From positions 1 through 64,000 of the forward strand of contig DAIPIU010000003.1 of assembly GCA_036770645.1 (NCBI GenBank): a stretch of 64,000 nucleotides of DNA, written 5' to 3'. This document shows, one piece after another, positions 44,804 through 52,870 of this stretch (positions are counted from its first letter, which is position 1; every line of letters begins with the position of its first letter). The notes beneath the pieces are model-generated. The model did not search any database. It was not told the DNA's origin and worked only from the letters and a program-made list of their open reading frames with translations. Both the position numbers and the translations under genes were made by a program. Origin of the DNA: Rubrimonas sp036770645 (GTDB taxonomy: Bacteria; Pseudomonadota; Alphaproteobacteria; Rhodobacterales; Rhodobacteraceae).

Positions 44804-45164
44804 AACCCTGCTCAAGCCCGAGATGCTCACGGCGATGTCCGTCTTTCTGGGCGCCTTGTTCGCGGGCGTCGTGGCCGTGATCGCCGAGCTTCGCAAGCTG
44901 GAGCCCAAGGTCCACGGCCCGCGCATGATGGACGAACCTGCCGTCGACCCCGCCGCCGAGGACGTGCGCGCCTGCGTGCGGGAGGAAGCGGACCACATCG
45001 CCCGCACGGTGTGGATCGTGGAGAAGAAGCTCACCGATCACCTGCACCGCATCGAGGTGGCCGTCGCCCGTGGCGGCCATTCCCAGACCGCCGCGGCGCC
45101 TCAGGGGCCCGGCGGGTTCGCGGTCGGCCCCGGGGAAGGCTCCGGGCCCGCCGCGAGGCCCTGA
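44793..45164 (+). CDS. Small single-helix membrane protein with charged tail
   Basis: A 123-residue protein starting at the ATG at 44793, 11 bases inside the preceding gene. One N-terminal membrane helix (about 11-30, LTAMSVFLGALFAGVVAVIA) is followed by a charged amphipathic region (ACVREEADHIARTVWIVEKK, then LTDHLHRIEVAV) that could form a coiled coil, and a disordered Gly/Pro-rich end. No family is recognised. The overlap with the four-helix protein implies a functional pair. A TTG at 44784 is a weaker alternative start. Confidence 0.55.
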   Translation: MVFETLLKPEMLTAMSVFLGALFAGVVAVIAELRKLEPKVHGPRMMDEPAVDPAAEDVRACVREEADHIARTVWIVEKKLTDHLHRIEVAVARGGHSQTAAAPQGPGGFAVGPGEGSGPAARP

Positions 45165-45252
45165 CCGCGCCGTCCCGTCGCGAGACGGATGGCGTCCTGC
45201 GGTGCTAAACCCTCCCCACGCGGGGCGAACCCGCCCGGGGAGGGAACAGACC

Positions 45253-46434
45253 ATGGCGCAGGACATCGTGATCCTTGACGGCGCGCGCACGCCCATCGGG
45301 GCGTTCGGGGGCAAGCTGGCGGGCGTGCCGCCGACCCAGACGGCGGCGCATGTGGCCAGGCACGCCATGGAGCGGGCCGGCGTCGAACCCGCGCAAATCG
45401 GACATGCGGTGTTCGGCCATGTCATCAACACCGAGCCGCGCGACATGTATCTGGCGCGTTGGGCCGCGGTGAAAGCGGGTTGCCCGGTCGAGACCCCGGC
45501 CCTGACGCTGAACCGGCTCTGCGGCTCTGGCGCGCAGGCGGTGGTGTCGGCTGCGCAGCACCTGATGCTGGGCGACTGCGATTTCGCGTTGGCGGGCGGG
45601 GCGGAGGCGATGTCGCGCTCGCCCCATGCCTTTCAGGCCGGCCGCGCGGGCGTGAAGATGGGCGACGCCTCCATGGCCGACATGATGGTGGGCGCGCTGT
45701 CGGACCCGTTCGAGGGCATGCACATGGGCGTGACCGCCGAGAACGTGGCCGAGGAGCATGGGATCGACCGCGCCGCGCAGGATGCCTTCGCCGCCGAAAG
45801 CCAGCGCCGCGCCGCCCGCGCCATCGCCGAGGGGCGCTTCGCCGGCCAGATCGCGCCCATCGAGGTCGAGGTGCGGCGCCAGCGCGTCGCCTTCGACACC
45901 GACGAGCACCCCAAGCCGGAAACGACCGTCGACAGCCTCGCGGCCCTGCGCCCCGTGTTCCGCAAGGGCGGTTCGGTGACCGCGGGCAACGCCTCGGGCA
46001 TCAATGACGGGGCCGCGGCGATGGTGCTGGCGACGGCCGGGGCGGCCGAGCGCGCCGGGCTGAAGCCGCGGGCGCGCCTGCTGGGCTATGCCCATGCCGG
46101 GGTGCGGCCCGAGGTCATGGGCATCGGGCCGGTGCCGGCGGTGACGCGGCTGCTCGAGCGGCTGGGCCTGGGCGCCGACGCCTTCGACGTGATCGAGAGC
46201 AACGAGGCCTTCGCGGCGCAGGCCTGCGCGGTGAACCGCGGTCTCGGGCTCGACCCGGAGAAGGTGAACCCCAATGGCGGCGCCATCGCGCTGGGCCACC
46301 CCATCGGGGCCACCGGCGCGATCCTCGTGCTGAAGGCGATGGCCGAGCTCGAGCGCACCGGCGGCGGGCGCGGCCTGATCACCATGTGCATCGGCGGCGG
46401 CCAGGGTATCGCGCTGGCGATCGAGCGCATCTGA
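45253..46434 (+). CDS. Acetyl-CoA C-acyltransferase (thiolase)
   Basis: Thiolase-fold enzyme of 393 residues that condenses or cleaves acyl-CoA. The nucleophile is C90 in NRLCGSGAQAVVSA; the other catalytic residues are in GGAIALGHPIGATGA (His) and TMCIGGGQGIALAIERI (C379). Length and the GGQG ending fit biosynthetic acetoacetyl-CoA thiolases (AtoB/PhaA type), but beta-ketoadipyl or other 3-ketoacyl substrates are possible. AGGGAACAGACC precedes the ATG at 45253. The gene stands alone, without hydroxyacyl-CoA dehydrogenase or phaB neighbours. Confidence 0.9.
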   Translation: MAQDIVILDGARTPIGAFGGKLAGVPPTQTAAHVARHAMERAGVEPAQIGHAVFGHVINTEPRDMYLARWAAVKAGCPVETPALTLNRLCGSGAQAVVSAAQHLMLGDCDFALAGGAEAMSRSPHAFQAGRAGVKMGDASMADMMVGALSDPFEGMHMGVTAENVAEEHGIDRAAQDAFAAESQRRAARAIAEGRFAGQIAPIEVEVRRQRVAFDTDEHPKPETTVDSLAALRPVFRKGGSVTAGNASGINDGAAAMVLATAGAAERAGLKPRARLLGYAHAGVRPEVMGIGPVPAVTRLLERLGLGADAFDVIESNEAFAAQACAVNRGLGLDPEKVNPNGGAIALGHPIGATGAILVLKAMAELERTGGGRGLITMCIGGGQGIALAIERI

Positions 46435-46435
46435 G

Positions 46436-46447
46436 GCCCCCGGGGGC
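46436..46447. terminator. Palindrome between convergent thiolase and kinase genes
   Basis: GCCCCCGGGGGC, a perfect 12-base palindrome, begins one base after the thiolase stop in the 24-base gap to the kinase stop. It could end transcripts from both sides; there is no T-run and the arms are short. Confidence 0.3.
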
Positions 46448-46458
46448 GCGCGTCGCCC

Positions 46459-48480
46459 TCAGGCCGATTCGAGCCAGCGGGGCGGCATCGCCCGCCCCGC
46501 CTTCCGATCCTGGGGGCACCCGCGATCCTGCGCGGCTTCGGCGGCCAGCGCCGCCCCGTCGCGCGCCGCCAGCGCTGCCGCAAGCCCCTCGCGCAGCGCC
46601 AGCGGGCTGGCGGGCTTGGCGATCTCGGTGCAGGCCACCGCGTCCTCCATCCCCAGCGGCGTGCCGGCGAGCACGGCGAAAGCGAGCCTGCGGGAACCGG
46701 CGTCGGCGCCCGCGGGCGTTTCGCGGAATTCGGCCAGCGCCGCCAGCGCGTCGAGCTCGGGCGGCGCATGGTCGAGCAGCGCTATGTCGCACCGTCCTGC
46801 CGCGTGGGGCAGCAGCACCGCGTCGCGCGTGCCTTCGGCCTGCATGCCGAGGGCGGACAGCACCTCGACGAGGAAGCGCCGCCGCTCCGGCGAGGGGCTG
46901 ACGACGACCGCGCGCATGCCGAACAGACGCGCGTCCCGGCCGACGCAGGGCGCGGCCGAGGCGATGGGCAGCGTCAGCGCCGCCTCGAAGGTCGCGCCGG
47001 GCCCGTCATGGGGCATCAGAGCGATCCGCCCGCCCATCATGTCGAGCAGGGTGCGGCAGACCGCGAGGCCGAGGCCGACCCCGCCGGCGGCCCGCGTGGC
47101 CGACTGGTCGCCCTGCGTGAACAGGCCGAAGATGCGCCCGGCCTGCTCCGCCGCCACGCCCCTGCCCGTGTCGCGCACGGCAATGCGCAGGTCGGCCCGC
47201 CCGTCGCCAAGGTCCCGCGCCGATATGTCGACGAGGATGCTGCCGCGCGCGGTGAACTTGACCGCGTTCGACAGCAGGTTGGTCACGATGTGGTCCAGCC
47301 GCTCGGCGTCGCCCACCAGCATCGAGGGCGAGGCGGGGTCGACCCGCACCATCAGGTCGAGGCCCTTCAGCACGGCGGCGGGCGCGAGCCTGGCGGCGGG
47401 CTCGCGCCCCAGCCGCTCGACGGCGAAGGGCTCGAGCTCCAGCCGCAGTTTTCCGGCGTCGAGGCGGCTGTATTCGAGGATGTCGGCGATCACCGTGCCC
47501 AGCGCCTCGGCCGACCCGCGGATCACGCCGATGCAGCCGCGCTGGCGGGCGTCGAGGCCCGTGGCCTCGAGCACCGAGGCCATGCCGATCACGCCGTTCA
47601 GCGGCGTGCGCAGCTCGTGGCTCATGGTCGCGAGGAACTCGCCCTTGGCGCGGTCGGCGGCCTGCGCGGCGTCGCGCGCCGCGGCCAGCGCCATCCGGTC
47701 GGCCTCGACCGTGCGCGCCAGCGGCAGCAGCAGCGCCACGAGGTTCACCAGCGCCGCCCCGGCCCCCACCGCCAGCGCCATGCCCAGCGCCTCGAGCGCG
47801 GCGTCGGCGGCGCGGCGGTGTTCGCGGATCATCAGGATCGAGCCGTCGCGCAGCATGTCCACCAGCGCCTCGGTGTCGCTGCGCTCGAGCGCCGCCAGGG
47901 CCGCGCGCTCGCGCATGTCGAGCGGCCCCGTGCCGAAAGCGAAGGGTTCGAGCCGCATCAGGATGCGCGTTATCGCGCCCTCGAGGCCGAGGCTTCCCGC
48001 GGCGCCCTTCCACAGCGCATGCAGCGCCGGGGGCATCTCCATGGCCCCGAGGCCGTGCCGATGCGGCGGTTCGAAGGCCTGCAGACGCTGCTGCATGACG
48101 CGGTCGATCGGCTTCGGGGCGATATCGGGCGGCCCCATGGGCATTTCGCCGACGGCCGCCAGCGCGGCGCGCGCCGCGATGCGCTCGGGCTCGGCCTGCC
48201 GCAGTTCCTCGAGGTGGTAGAGCACCGCGAGATACGAACGGCGCAGCAGCGCGCGGTCCGCGGCCAGACCGCGATCCAGCGCGCGGTGCGCTGCGATGTC
48301 GAGGCGCGCGATCCCCTCGCCCAGATGCGAGAAGGTCAGCCCGATCTCGCCGCGCTGCTCCTGCGCGGAAAGGCGGCTGAGGCCGACGATCCCGGCCCCG
48401 GCGAGCGACAGCAGGATGACGGCGGTGGACAGCACGAACCGGCCCGCAAGCCGCGCATTCGCCCTGCCCCCCATCGCCAT
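46459..48480 (-). CDS. Hybrid sensor histidine kinase with degenerate receiver
   Basis: A 673-residue inner-membrane kinase. Two membrane helices (about 14-36 and 231-254) enclose a ~195-residue periplasmic sensor. HisKA has H288 in FLATMSHELRTPLNGVIG; the ATPase has NLLSNAVKFT (N box), DTGRGV (G1) and GVGLGLAV (G2). The C-terminal ~120 residues form a receiver-like domain in which the acidic pair is lost (VVVSPSPERRR). An Asp (IALLDHAPPELD) and Lys (EIAKPASPLALREGL) remain at the later positions. Without the acidic pocket, Mg-dependent phosphorylation is unlikely, so the domain may be regulatory. No response regulator is adjacent. The ATG at 48480 is used. Confidence 0.88.
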   Translation of the reverse strand: MAMGGRANARLAGRFVLSTAVILLSLAGAGIVGLSRLSAQEQRGEIGLTFSHLGEGIARLDIAAHRALDRGLAADRALLRRSYLAVLYHLEELRQAEPERIAARAALAAVGEMPMGPPDIAPKPIDRVMQQRLQAFEPPHRHGLGAMEMPPALHALWKGAAGSLGLEGAITRILMRLEPFAFGTGPLDMRERAALAALERSDTEALVDMLRDGSILMIREHRRAADAALEALGMALAVGAGAALVNLVALLLPLARTVEADRMALAAARDAAQAADRAKGEFLATMSHELRTPLNGVIGMASVLEATGLDARQRGCIGVIRGSAEALGTVIADILEYSRLDAGKLRLELEPFAVERLGREPAARLAPAAVLKGLDLMVRVDPASPSMLVGDAERLDHIVTNLLSNAVKFTARGSILVDISARDLGDGRADLRIAVRDTGRGVAAEQAGRIFGLFTQGDQSATRAAGGVGLGLAVCRTLLDMMGGRIALMPHDGPGATFEAALTLPIASAAPCVGRDARLFGMRAVVVSPSPERRRFLVEVLSALGMQAEGTRDAVLLPHAAGRCDIALLDHAPPELDALAALAEFRETPAGADAGSRRLAFAVLAGTPLGMEDAVACTEIAKPASPLALREGLAAALAARDGAALAAEAAQDRGCPQDRKAGRAMPPRWLESA

Positions 48481-48555
48481 CGTCGAACCCCCGGGCCGCA
48501 CTGAATACGGCGCGACCGTGGACCCGACAAACTGACGAAGGGTTTACGCATGCAG

Positions 48556-48587
48556 CCCCGCGTCGCCCGGTGCCGGGCGGCGCGGGG
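48556..48587 (-). terminator. Hairpin downstream of aqpZ
   Basis: Inverted repeat CCCCGCGTCGCCCGG / CCGGGCGGCGCGGGG (15 pairs including one G-T, two-base nominal loop), ten bases past the aqpZ stop on the minus strand. It lies in the 116-base gap before the kinase. No T-run follows. Confidence 0.5.
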
Positions 48588-48596
48588 CGGCGCGCG

Positions 48597-49286
48597 TCAG
48601 GCCTGGTCGGCCTCGAGCGTGCCGGTGCGGAACAGGTAGCCCGCGCAGGCCGCGCCCAGCAGCGGGGCGGCGATGAACAGCCACAGCTGCGACAGCGCCT
48701 GACCGCCCACGAAGATCGCGGGGCCGATCGAGCGCGCCGGGTTCACCGAGACGCCCGTCACCCAGATGCCGACGATGTGGATCACCACCAGCGTCAGGCC
48801 GATGGCGAGGCCCGCCATGGCCCCCGGCGCGCCCTGCTGGGTCGATCCGAGGATGACCACGAGGAAGATGAAGGTGGCCACCGCCTCGAACGCGAAGGCC
48901 GCGACGAGGCCGTATTCGCCCAGATAGCCCGGGCCCCAGCCGTTCTGGCCCAGACCCGACTCGGCGACCGAGAAGCCCGCGACCTTGTCCGACACGATCA
49001 GCAGCAGCACCGCCGCGCCGGCGATGGCGCCGAGGATCTGCGCCGCGACGTAGCGGGCGAAATCCTCGATCTCCATGCGGTCGGCGATCAGGGCCGCCAG
49101 GCTGACGGCGGGGTTGATGTGGCAGCCCGAGATCGGGCCGATGCCGTAGGCCGCGGCGATGAGCGCCAGGCCGAAGGCGAAGGAGATGCCCAGCACGCCG
49201 ACCTGCTCTCCGGCGATGACGGCCGCGCCGCAGCCGAACAGCACGAGGATGAACGTGCCGATGAATTCCGCGATGGCTTTCTTCAT
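48597..49286 (-). CDS. aqpZ: Aquaporin Z
   Basis: Water channel of 229 residues with six membrane helices and two half-helices. The NPA motifs are HINPAVSLAAL (loop B) and VNPARSIGPAIFVGG (loop E), the second with the selectivity-filter Arg. MKKAIAEFIGTFILVLFGCG opens the protein, as in AqpZ. The short C-terminus and Gly-rich loops match the water-specific rather than the glycerol-facilitator group, which has NPARD. It is a single-gene unit upstream of the sensor kinase gene. Confidence 0.94.
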   Translation of the reverse strand: MKKAIAEFIGTFILVLFGCGAAVIAGEQVGVLGISFAFGLALIAAAYGIGPISGCHINPAVSLAALIADRMEIEDFARYVAAQILGAIAGAAVLLLIVSDKVAGFSVAESGLGQNGWGPGYLGEYGLVAAFAFEAVATFIFLVVILGSTQQGAPGAMAGLAIGLTLVVIHIVGIWVTGVSVNPARSIGPAIFVGGQALSQLWLFIAAPLLGAACAGYLFRTGTLEADQA

Positions 49287-49398
49287 GGTCTGACCCTGTC
49301 GCTGGGCCTGTCCCGGCCCGGTTGATCCGCGGGGCCTATGCCATGGCGAAGGGTCCGAAAGCCATGTTACCGGTCAAAAATATGTCGAACTGATGCGA

Positions 49399-50169
49399 TC
49401 AGGCCGCGAGGAAGTCCGCAACCGCCGCAAGGAAGGGCTCGGGCCGGTCGGCGTGCAGCCAGTGGCCCGCTCCCTCCAGAGCTTCGATGCGCGCGGCCGG
49501 AAAGCGGGCGCGGATCGCGGCATGGTGACGCTCGGCGACATAATCGGACTCGCCGCCGCGCAGGAACAGGGCGGGCCCGTCGAAGCGCGCGCCGGGCAGG
49601 GCCGGGAAGGACAGGATGTCCTCCATCGCCGCGGCCAGCGCGTCGAGGTTGGGCCGCCAGCGCGCGCGTCCCTCCGCCACCTCGAGGTTCTGCAGGATGA
49701 AGGCGCGCAGCGGGGCCTGCGGGATCGCCGCGGCCAGCATCGGGTCGGCGTCGGAGCGCCGCGTCACCCGCGCCAGGTCCACCCCCCGCATCGCCGCGAC
49801 ATAGTCGCCATGGCCGTGGTCGTAGGCCACCGGCGCGATGTCGGCCACGATCAGCCGCCGCACCAGGCCGGGGCGCGTCAGCGCCAGCGCCATCGCCGCC
49901 TTGCCGCCCATCGAATGGCCCAGCACATCGGCGATGCCGCCCGCGGCCCCGATGCTTTCGGCCAGGTCGCCCGCCATGGCCTCGTAGCCGGCCTCCGCGC
50001 TCCAGCCGCTGTCGCCGTGGTTGCGCATGTCGACCACGACCACCGGCCGCGCCTGCGCCAGCCGCCTGGCCAGCGAGGCCCAGTTGCGTCCGGCCCCGAA
50101 CAGGCCGTGGGCGACCAGCAGGGGCACGCCGTCGCCATCGCCGCCATAGCGCGTCTCGGTCAGCCGCAT
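49399..50169 (-). CDS. Alpha/beta-fold hydrolase (YbfF-like esterase)
   Basis: A 256-residue hydrolase. The oxyanion motif is LVAHGLFGAGRNW, MRNHGDS follows, the nucleophile is S86 in LGHSMGGKAAM, and the catalytic His lies in EGAGHWLHADRPEPF. This motif set, notably HGLFG and DMRNHG, matches YbfF-type esterases that act on short acyl esters; haloperoxidase-like activity is often annotated for relatives. Physiological substrate unknown. It is divergent from the LpxR-like gene, 74 bases away. Confidence 0.87.
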   Translation of the reverse strand: MRLTETRYGGDGDGVPLLVAHGLFGAGRNWASLARRLAQARPVVVVDMRNHGDSGWSAEAGYEAMAGDLAESIGAAGGIADVLGHSMGGKAAMALALTRPGLVRRLIVADIAPVAYDHGHGDYVAAMRGVDLARVTRRSDADPMLAAAIPQAPLRAFILQNLEVAEGRARWRPNLDALAAAMEDILSFPALPGARFDGPALFLRGGESDYVAERHHAAIRARFPAARIEALEGAGHWLHADRPEPFLAAVADFLAA

Positions 50170-50243
50170 CGCAGTGTCCCTTCCGTCTTGCCGGGGCGCC
50201 CGCGCCTCGCGATGCTGCGCCGCCCGCCCCCGGAGACCCGCCC

Positions 50244-51227
50244 ATGCGCGCCGCCGCCTGTCTGCTCGCCGCCCTCGCGGCCCCGCCCGCCCTGGCCGCC
50301 GAGGATGGCCGTCGCCTCGGCGGCGGCTTCCTGACTGCGGTCTGGGAGAACGACATCTTCGCGGGCGAGGACCGCAAATACACCAACGGGGCCTTCCTGC
50401 GCTACACCGCGCCGCCCAACGCGCTGCCGGGCTGGGGGTCCTGGCTGCGCGGACAGTTGCAGGGCTTCACCCCCGCCCAGGACTGGACGCACGCCTATGC
50501 GCTGGGGCACGCGCTGTTCACCGCCTCCGACATCAACGACCCCGACCCGCCGCCCGACGACCGGCCCTATGCGGCCTTCCTGTTCGGCACGGCCACGCTG
50601 TTCGCCGAGGCGCCCGACCGGCTCGACACCTTCGCGCTCGATGTCGGCATCGTCGGCCCGGCGGCCCTGGGCGAGGAGATCCAGTCCTTCATCCACGACA
50701 CCATCACCGGCGACGACCCGCAGGGCTGGGACACCCAGCTCGGGAACGAGATCGCCTTCCGCGCGCTGTATGAGCAGACCCGGCGCGTGCCGCTGACCGG
50801 CCTGCTCGGGATCGGCCTCGAGGTCGACGCGCTGCCCACCGCGTCGGTGGCGCTCGGCACGCTCGAGACCTCGGCCGGCGCGGGCGTGCTGCTGCGGCTG
50901 GGCGAGAGCCTGCGCGGCGACTGGGGGCCGGACCGGGTGCGGCGCGGCCTCGGCGGCCCGTCGCTGGGGGCGCCCACGGGCGGCTGGCAGATCTATGGCG
51001 GCGCGCAGGGGCTGGCCGTGGCGCGCAACCTGTTCCTCGACGGGAACACCTTCCGCGACAGCCGCTCGACCGACAAGGAGGCGCTGGTGGCCGAGTTCAG
51101 CCTCGGCGCCTCCTATGCGTGGGAGAACACCGTGATCAGCTACACCCATGTCTTCCGCAGCCCCGAATTCGAGGCGCAGGACGACTGGGGCAATTTCGGC
51201 AGCGTGAACCTGCGCGTGCGGTTCTGA
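50244..51227 (+). CDS. LpxR-family outer-membrane lipid A deacylase-like protein
   Basis: A 327-residue outer-membrane beta-barrel protein with signal peptide (MRAAACLLAALAAPPALA). LpxR removes the 3'-acyloxyacyl chain of lipid A, remodelling the cell surface. The conserved active-site block is VWENDIFAGEDRKYTNG, which supplies Asn and Asp. DDRPYAAFLFG and the His-containing IQSFIHDTITGDDPQGWDTQ correspond to the other catalytic positions. The C-terminus VNLRVRF ends in Phe, as barrels do for BAM recognition. Activity on this organism's lipid A is not shown. Confidence 0.86.
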   Translation: MRAAACLLAALAAPPALAAEDGRRLGGGFLTAVWENDIFAGEDRKYTNGAFLRYTAPPNALPGWGSWLRGQLQGFTPAQDWTHAYALGHALFTASDINDPDPPPDDRPYAAFLFGTATLFAEAPDRLDTFALDVGIVGPAALGEEIQSFIHDTITGDDPQGWDTQLGNEIAFRALYEQTRRVPLTGLLGIGLEVDALPTASVALGTLETSAGAGVLLRLGESLRGDWGPDRVRRGLGGPSLGAPTGGWQIYGGAQGLAVARNLFLDGNTFRDSRSTDKEALVAEFSLGASYAWENTVISYTHVFRSPEFEAQDDWGNFGSVNLRVRF

Positions 51228-51234
51228 CGCGGCG

Positions 51235-51957
51235 TCAGTCGGTCAGGCGGTAGTCCACCGTGCTGACCACGCGCACGATCTTCCGGCGCTCGAAGCGTTC
51301 GTCGAAATCGCCGTCGCGGGCCAGGAACTGCACGACGCCCTGGTTGGCCGAGACGATCGCGCCCACCCGCGCGCCGCTGTCGGCGGCGAACTGGTCAGCC
51401 GCCTCGCGCGCGCTTCGCGTGGCGTCGGCGATCATGCCGGGCTTGATCGCGTTGATGCCGGTGAAGCTGTAGAGCGGCCGCGGGGCCTCGGCATAGTCGC
51501 CCTCGCCCAGCAGCACGCCTGCGGTCAGCAGGTCGAGCGTGCGCGCCGTCAGCGCCGCGACCGCCGCGACATCCGCCGTGCGCACCCGCACCGCGCCGGC
51601 GGCGGTGTAGCGCAGCCGCTCCGACGCGCCCTGATCGACGAAGATCCGGTCCACCCGCAGGGCGAAGGGTTCGTCGCCGATCTCGGACGCGGCGATGCCG
51701 CCGCCCGCGACGAAGGCCCGGACCGCCGCGGCCGCGCGCCCGGCCGCGGCGATGGCCTGCTCCTGCGTCGCCCCTTCGCCGCGGAAGGCGATGCGCCAGG
51801 CGGCCACGTCGGCCTCGACATCGCGCTCGGCCAGCCCCTTCACCGTCACGACGCGCTGCGGCGCGCGGCTCTCGACCAGCGCCTGCCCGCCCAGCCAGGC
51901 GGCCGCGGCCAGCCCCAGCCCGACGAACAGCCCCGCGCCCGCATCGCCCGCGCCCAT
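51235..51957 (-). CDS. SIMPL-domain (DUF541) periplasmic protein
   Basis: A 240-residue protein with an N-terminal signal or anchor (LFVGLGLAAAAWLGGQAL), followed by one SIMPL domain: VTVKGLAERDVEADVAAWRI, VRVRTADVAAVAAL, then ARSAREAADQFAAD-type block ATRSAREAADQFAADSG and VRVVSTVDYRL at the end. Family members such as YggE/BP26 are periplasmic and linked to oxidative stress, but have no defined chemistry. The start ATG lies one base after the stop of the Fe-S scaffold gene, so the two are co-transcribed. Confidence 0.83.
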   Translation of the reverse strand: MGAGDAGAGLFVGLGLAAAAWLGGQALVESRAPQRVVTVKGLAERDVEADVAAWRIAFRGEGATQEQAIAAAGRAAAAVRAFVAGGGIAASEIGDEPFALRVDRIFVDQGASERLRYTAAGAVRVRTADVAAVAALTARTLDLLTAGVLLGEGDYAEAPRPLYSFTGINAIKPGMIADATRSAREAADQFAADSGARVGAIVSANQGVVQFLARDGDFDERFERRKIVRVVSTVDYRLTD

Positions 51958-51958
51958 C

Positions 51959-52411
51959 TCAGCCCGCCGCGCGGGCCTGCGCCGCGTCGATGGCCCCGAG
52001 CAGCGCGTCCCAGGCCAGCAGGATCGAGGCGTGGCGGTTGCGGTAGTCGCGCGCCGGGCGCAGCACCTCGAGCCCGTCGAAGGGCGGCGGCGGGGCGTCG
52101 GCCCCGTCCTTCAGCATGGCCGCCAGCGCCTCGCGCCCCGCGGCGATCTGCGCCCGTGTCAGGCCCAGCGCCGCGCCGCCCAGCACCGCCGCCGAGGACT
52201 GGCCCAGCGCGCAGGCCTTCACGTCCTGCCCGAAGGCGATCACGGTGTCGCCGTCCAGCCGCACGTCCGCGGTTACGGTCGACCCGCACAGCGGCGAGCG
52301 CCGCATGGCCGTGCCGTCGGCCTGCGCCAGCCGTCCCGCATGGGGGATGTCGGCCGCCAGCGCGAGGATGCGCTTGCTGTAGAGCTGGATGAGGTCCTGG
52401 CCGTCAGACAT
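51959..52411 (-). CDS. Iron-sulfur scaffold (IscU/SufU-like) protein with altered third ligand
   Basis: A 150-residue IscU-fold protein. LYSKRILALAADIPHAGRL opens it. Two cluster cysteines are visible: C42 in SPLCGSTVTADV and C67 in DVKACALGQSS. The third conserved Cys of IscU/SufU is replaced: the site reads RDYRNRHASILLAWDAL, with H127 in its place. This variant is recurrent in alphaproteobacteria, whose true SUF scaffold is SufB. Function may be Zn or Fe-S trafficking rather than classic assembly. It precedes the SIMPL gene by one base. Confidence 0.8.
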   Translation of the reverse strand: MSDGQDLIQLYSKRILALAADIPHAGRLAQADGTAMRRSPLCGSTVTADVRLDGDTVIAFGQDVKACALGQSSAAVLGGAALGLTRAQIAAGREALAAMLKDGADAPPPPFDGLEVLRPARDYRNRHASILLAWDALLGAIDAAQARAAG

Positions 52412-52507
52412 CGCATCGTCCCTTCCCGTGCTTGCGCGGCCTCTAGATAGCGCTGCCGGCCGCAGGATAAAACGGGGGCCGTCGCATCCGCCCGAAAGGC
52501 CGCCCCC

Positions 52508-52870
52508 GTGATCCGCCCACCGACCGTCGCCGTCGCACCGGCCGACCTGCGATTCGACGCGCGCGGGCTGATCCCCGCCATCGCCCAGGCCCATGACACC
52601 GGCGAGGTGCTGATGATGGCCTGGATGAACGCCGCCGCCGTCGCCGCAACGCTGGCCGAGGGGCGCGCCGTGTACTGGTCGCGCTCGCGCGGCGAGCTTT
52701 GGCGCAAGGGCGACACGTCGGGCCATGTCCAGCGCCTTGTCGAGATGCGCGCCGACTGCGACCGCGACTGCCTGCTGCTGCGGATCGAGCAGACGGGCCC
52801 GGCCTGCCACACCGGCGCGCCATCCTGCTTCTTCGGGTCGGTCAGCCCGCCACCCGCAGCGTCAGGTTGA
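52508..52870 (+). CDS. hisI: Phosphoribosyl-AMP cyclohydrolase
   Basis: Third enzyme of histidine synthesis, opening the purine ring of PR-AMP. A 120-residue stand-alone HisI: VLMMAWMNAAAVAATL, AVYWSRSRGELWRKGDTSG, MRADCDRDCLLLRIEQTGPA, and CHTGAPSCFF with the Zn/Mg ligands. The start codon is GTG at 52508. There is no fused HisE domain. The last 29 bases overlap the 3' end of the convergent AlkB-like gene, an unusually long tail-to-tail overlap for this window. Confidence 0.95.
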   Translation: MIRPPTVAVAPADLRFDARGLIPAIAQAHDTGEVLMMAWMNAAAVAATLAEGRAVYWSRSRGELWRKGDTSGHVQRLVEMRADCDRDCLLLRIEQTGPACHTGAPSCFFGSVSPPPAASG

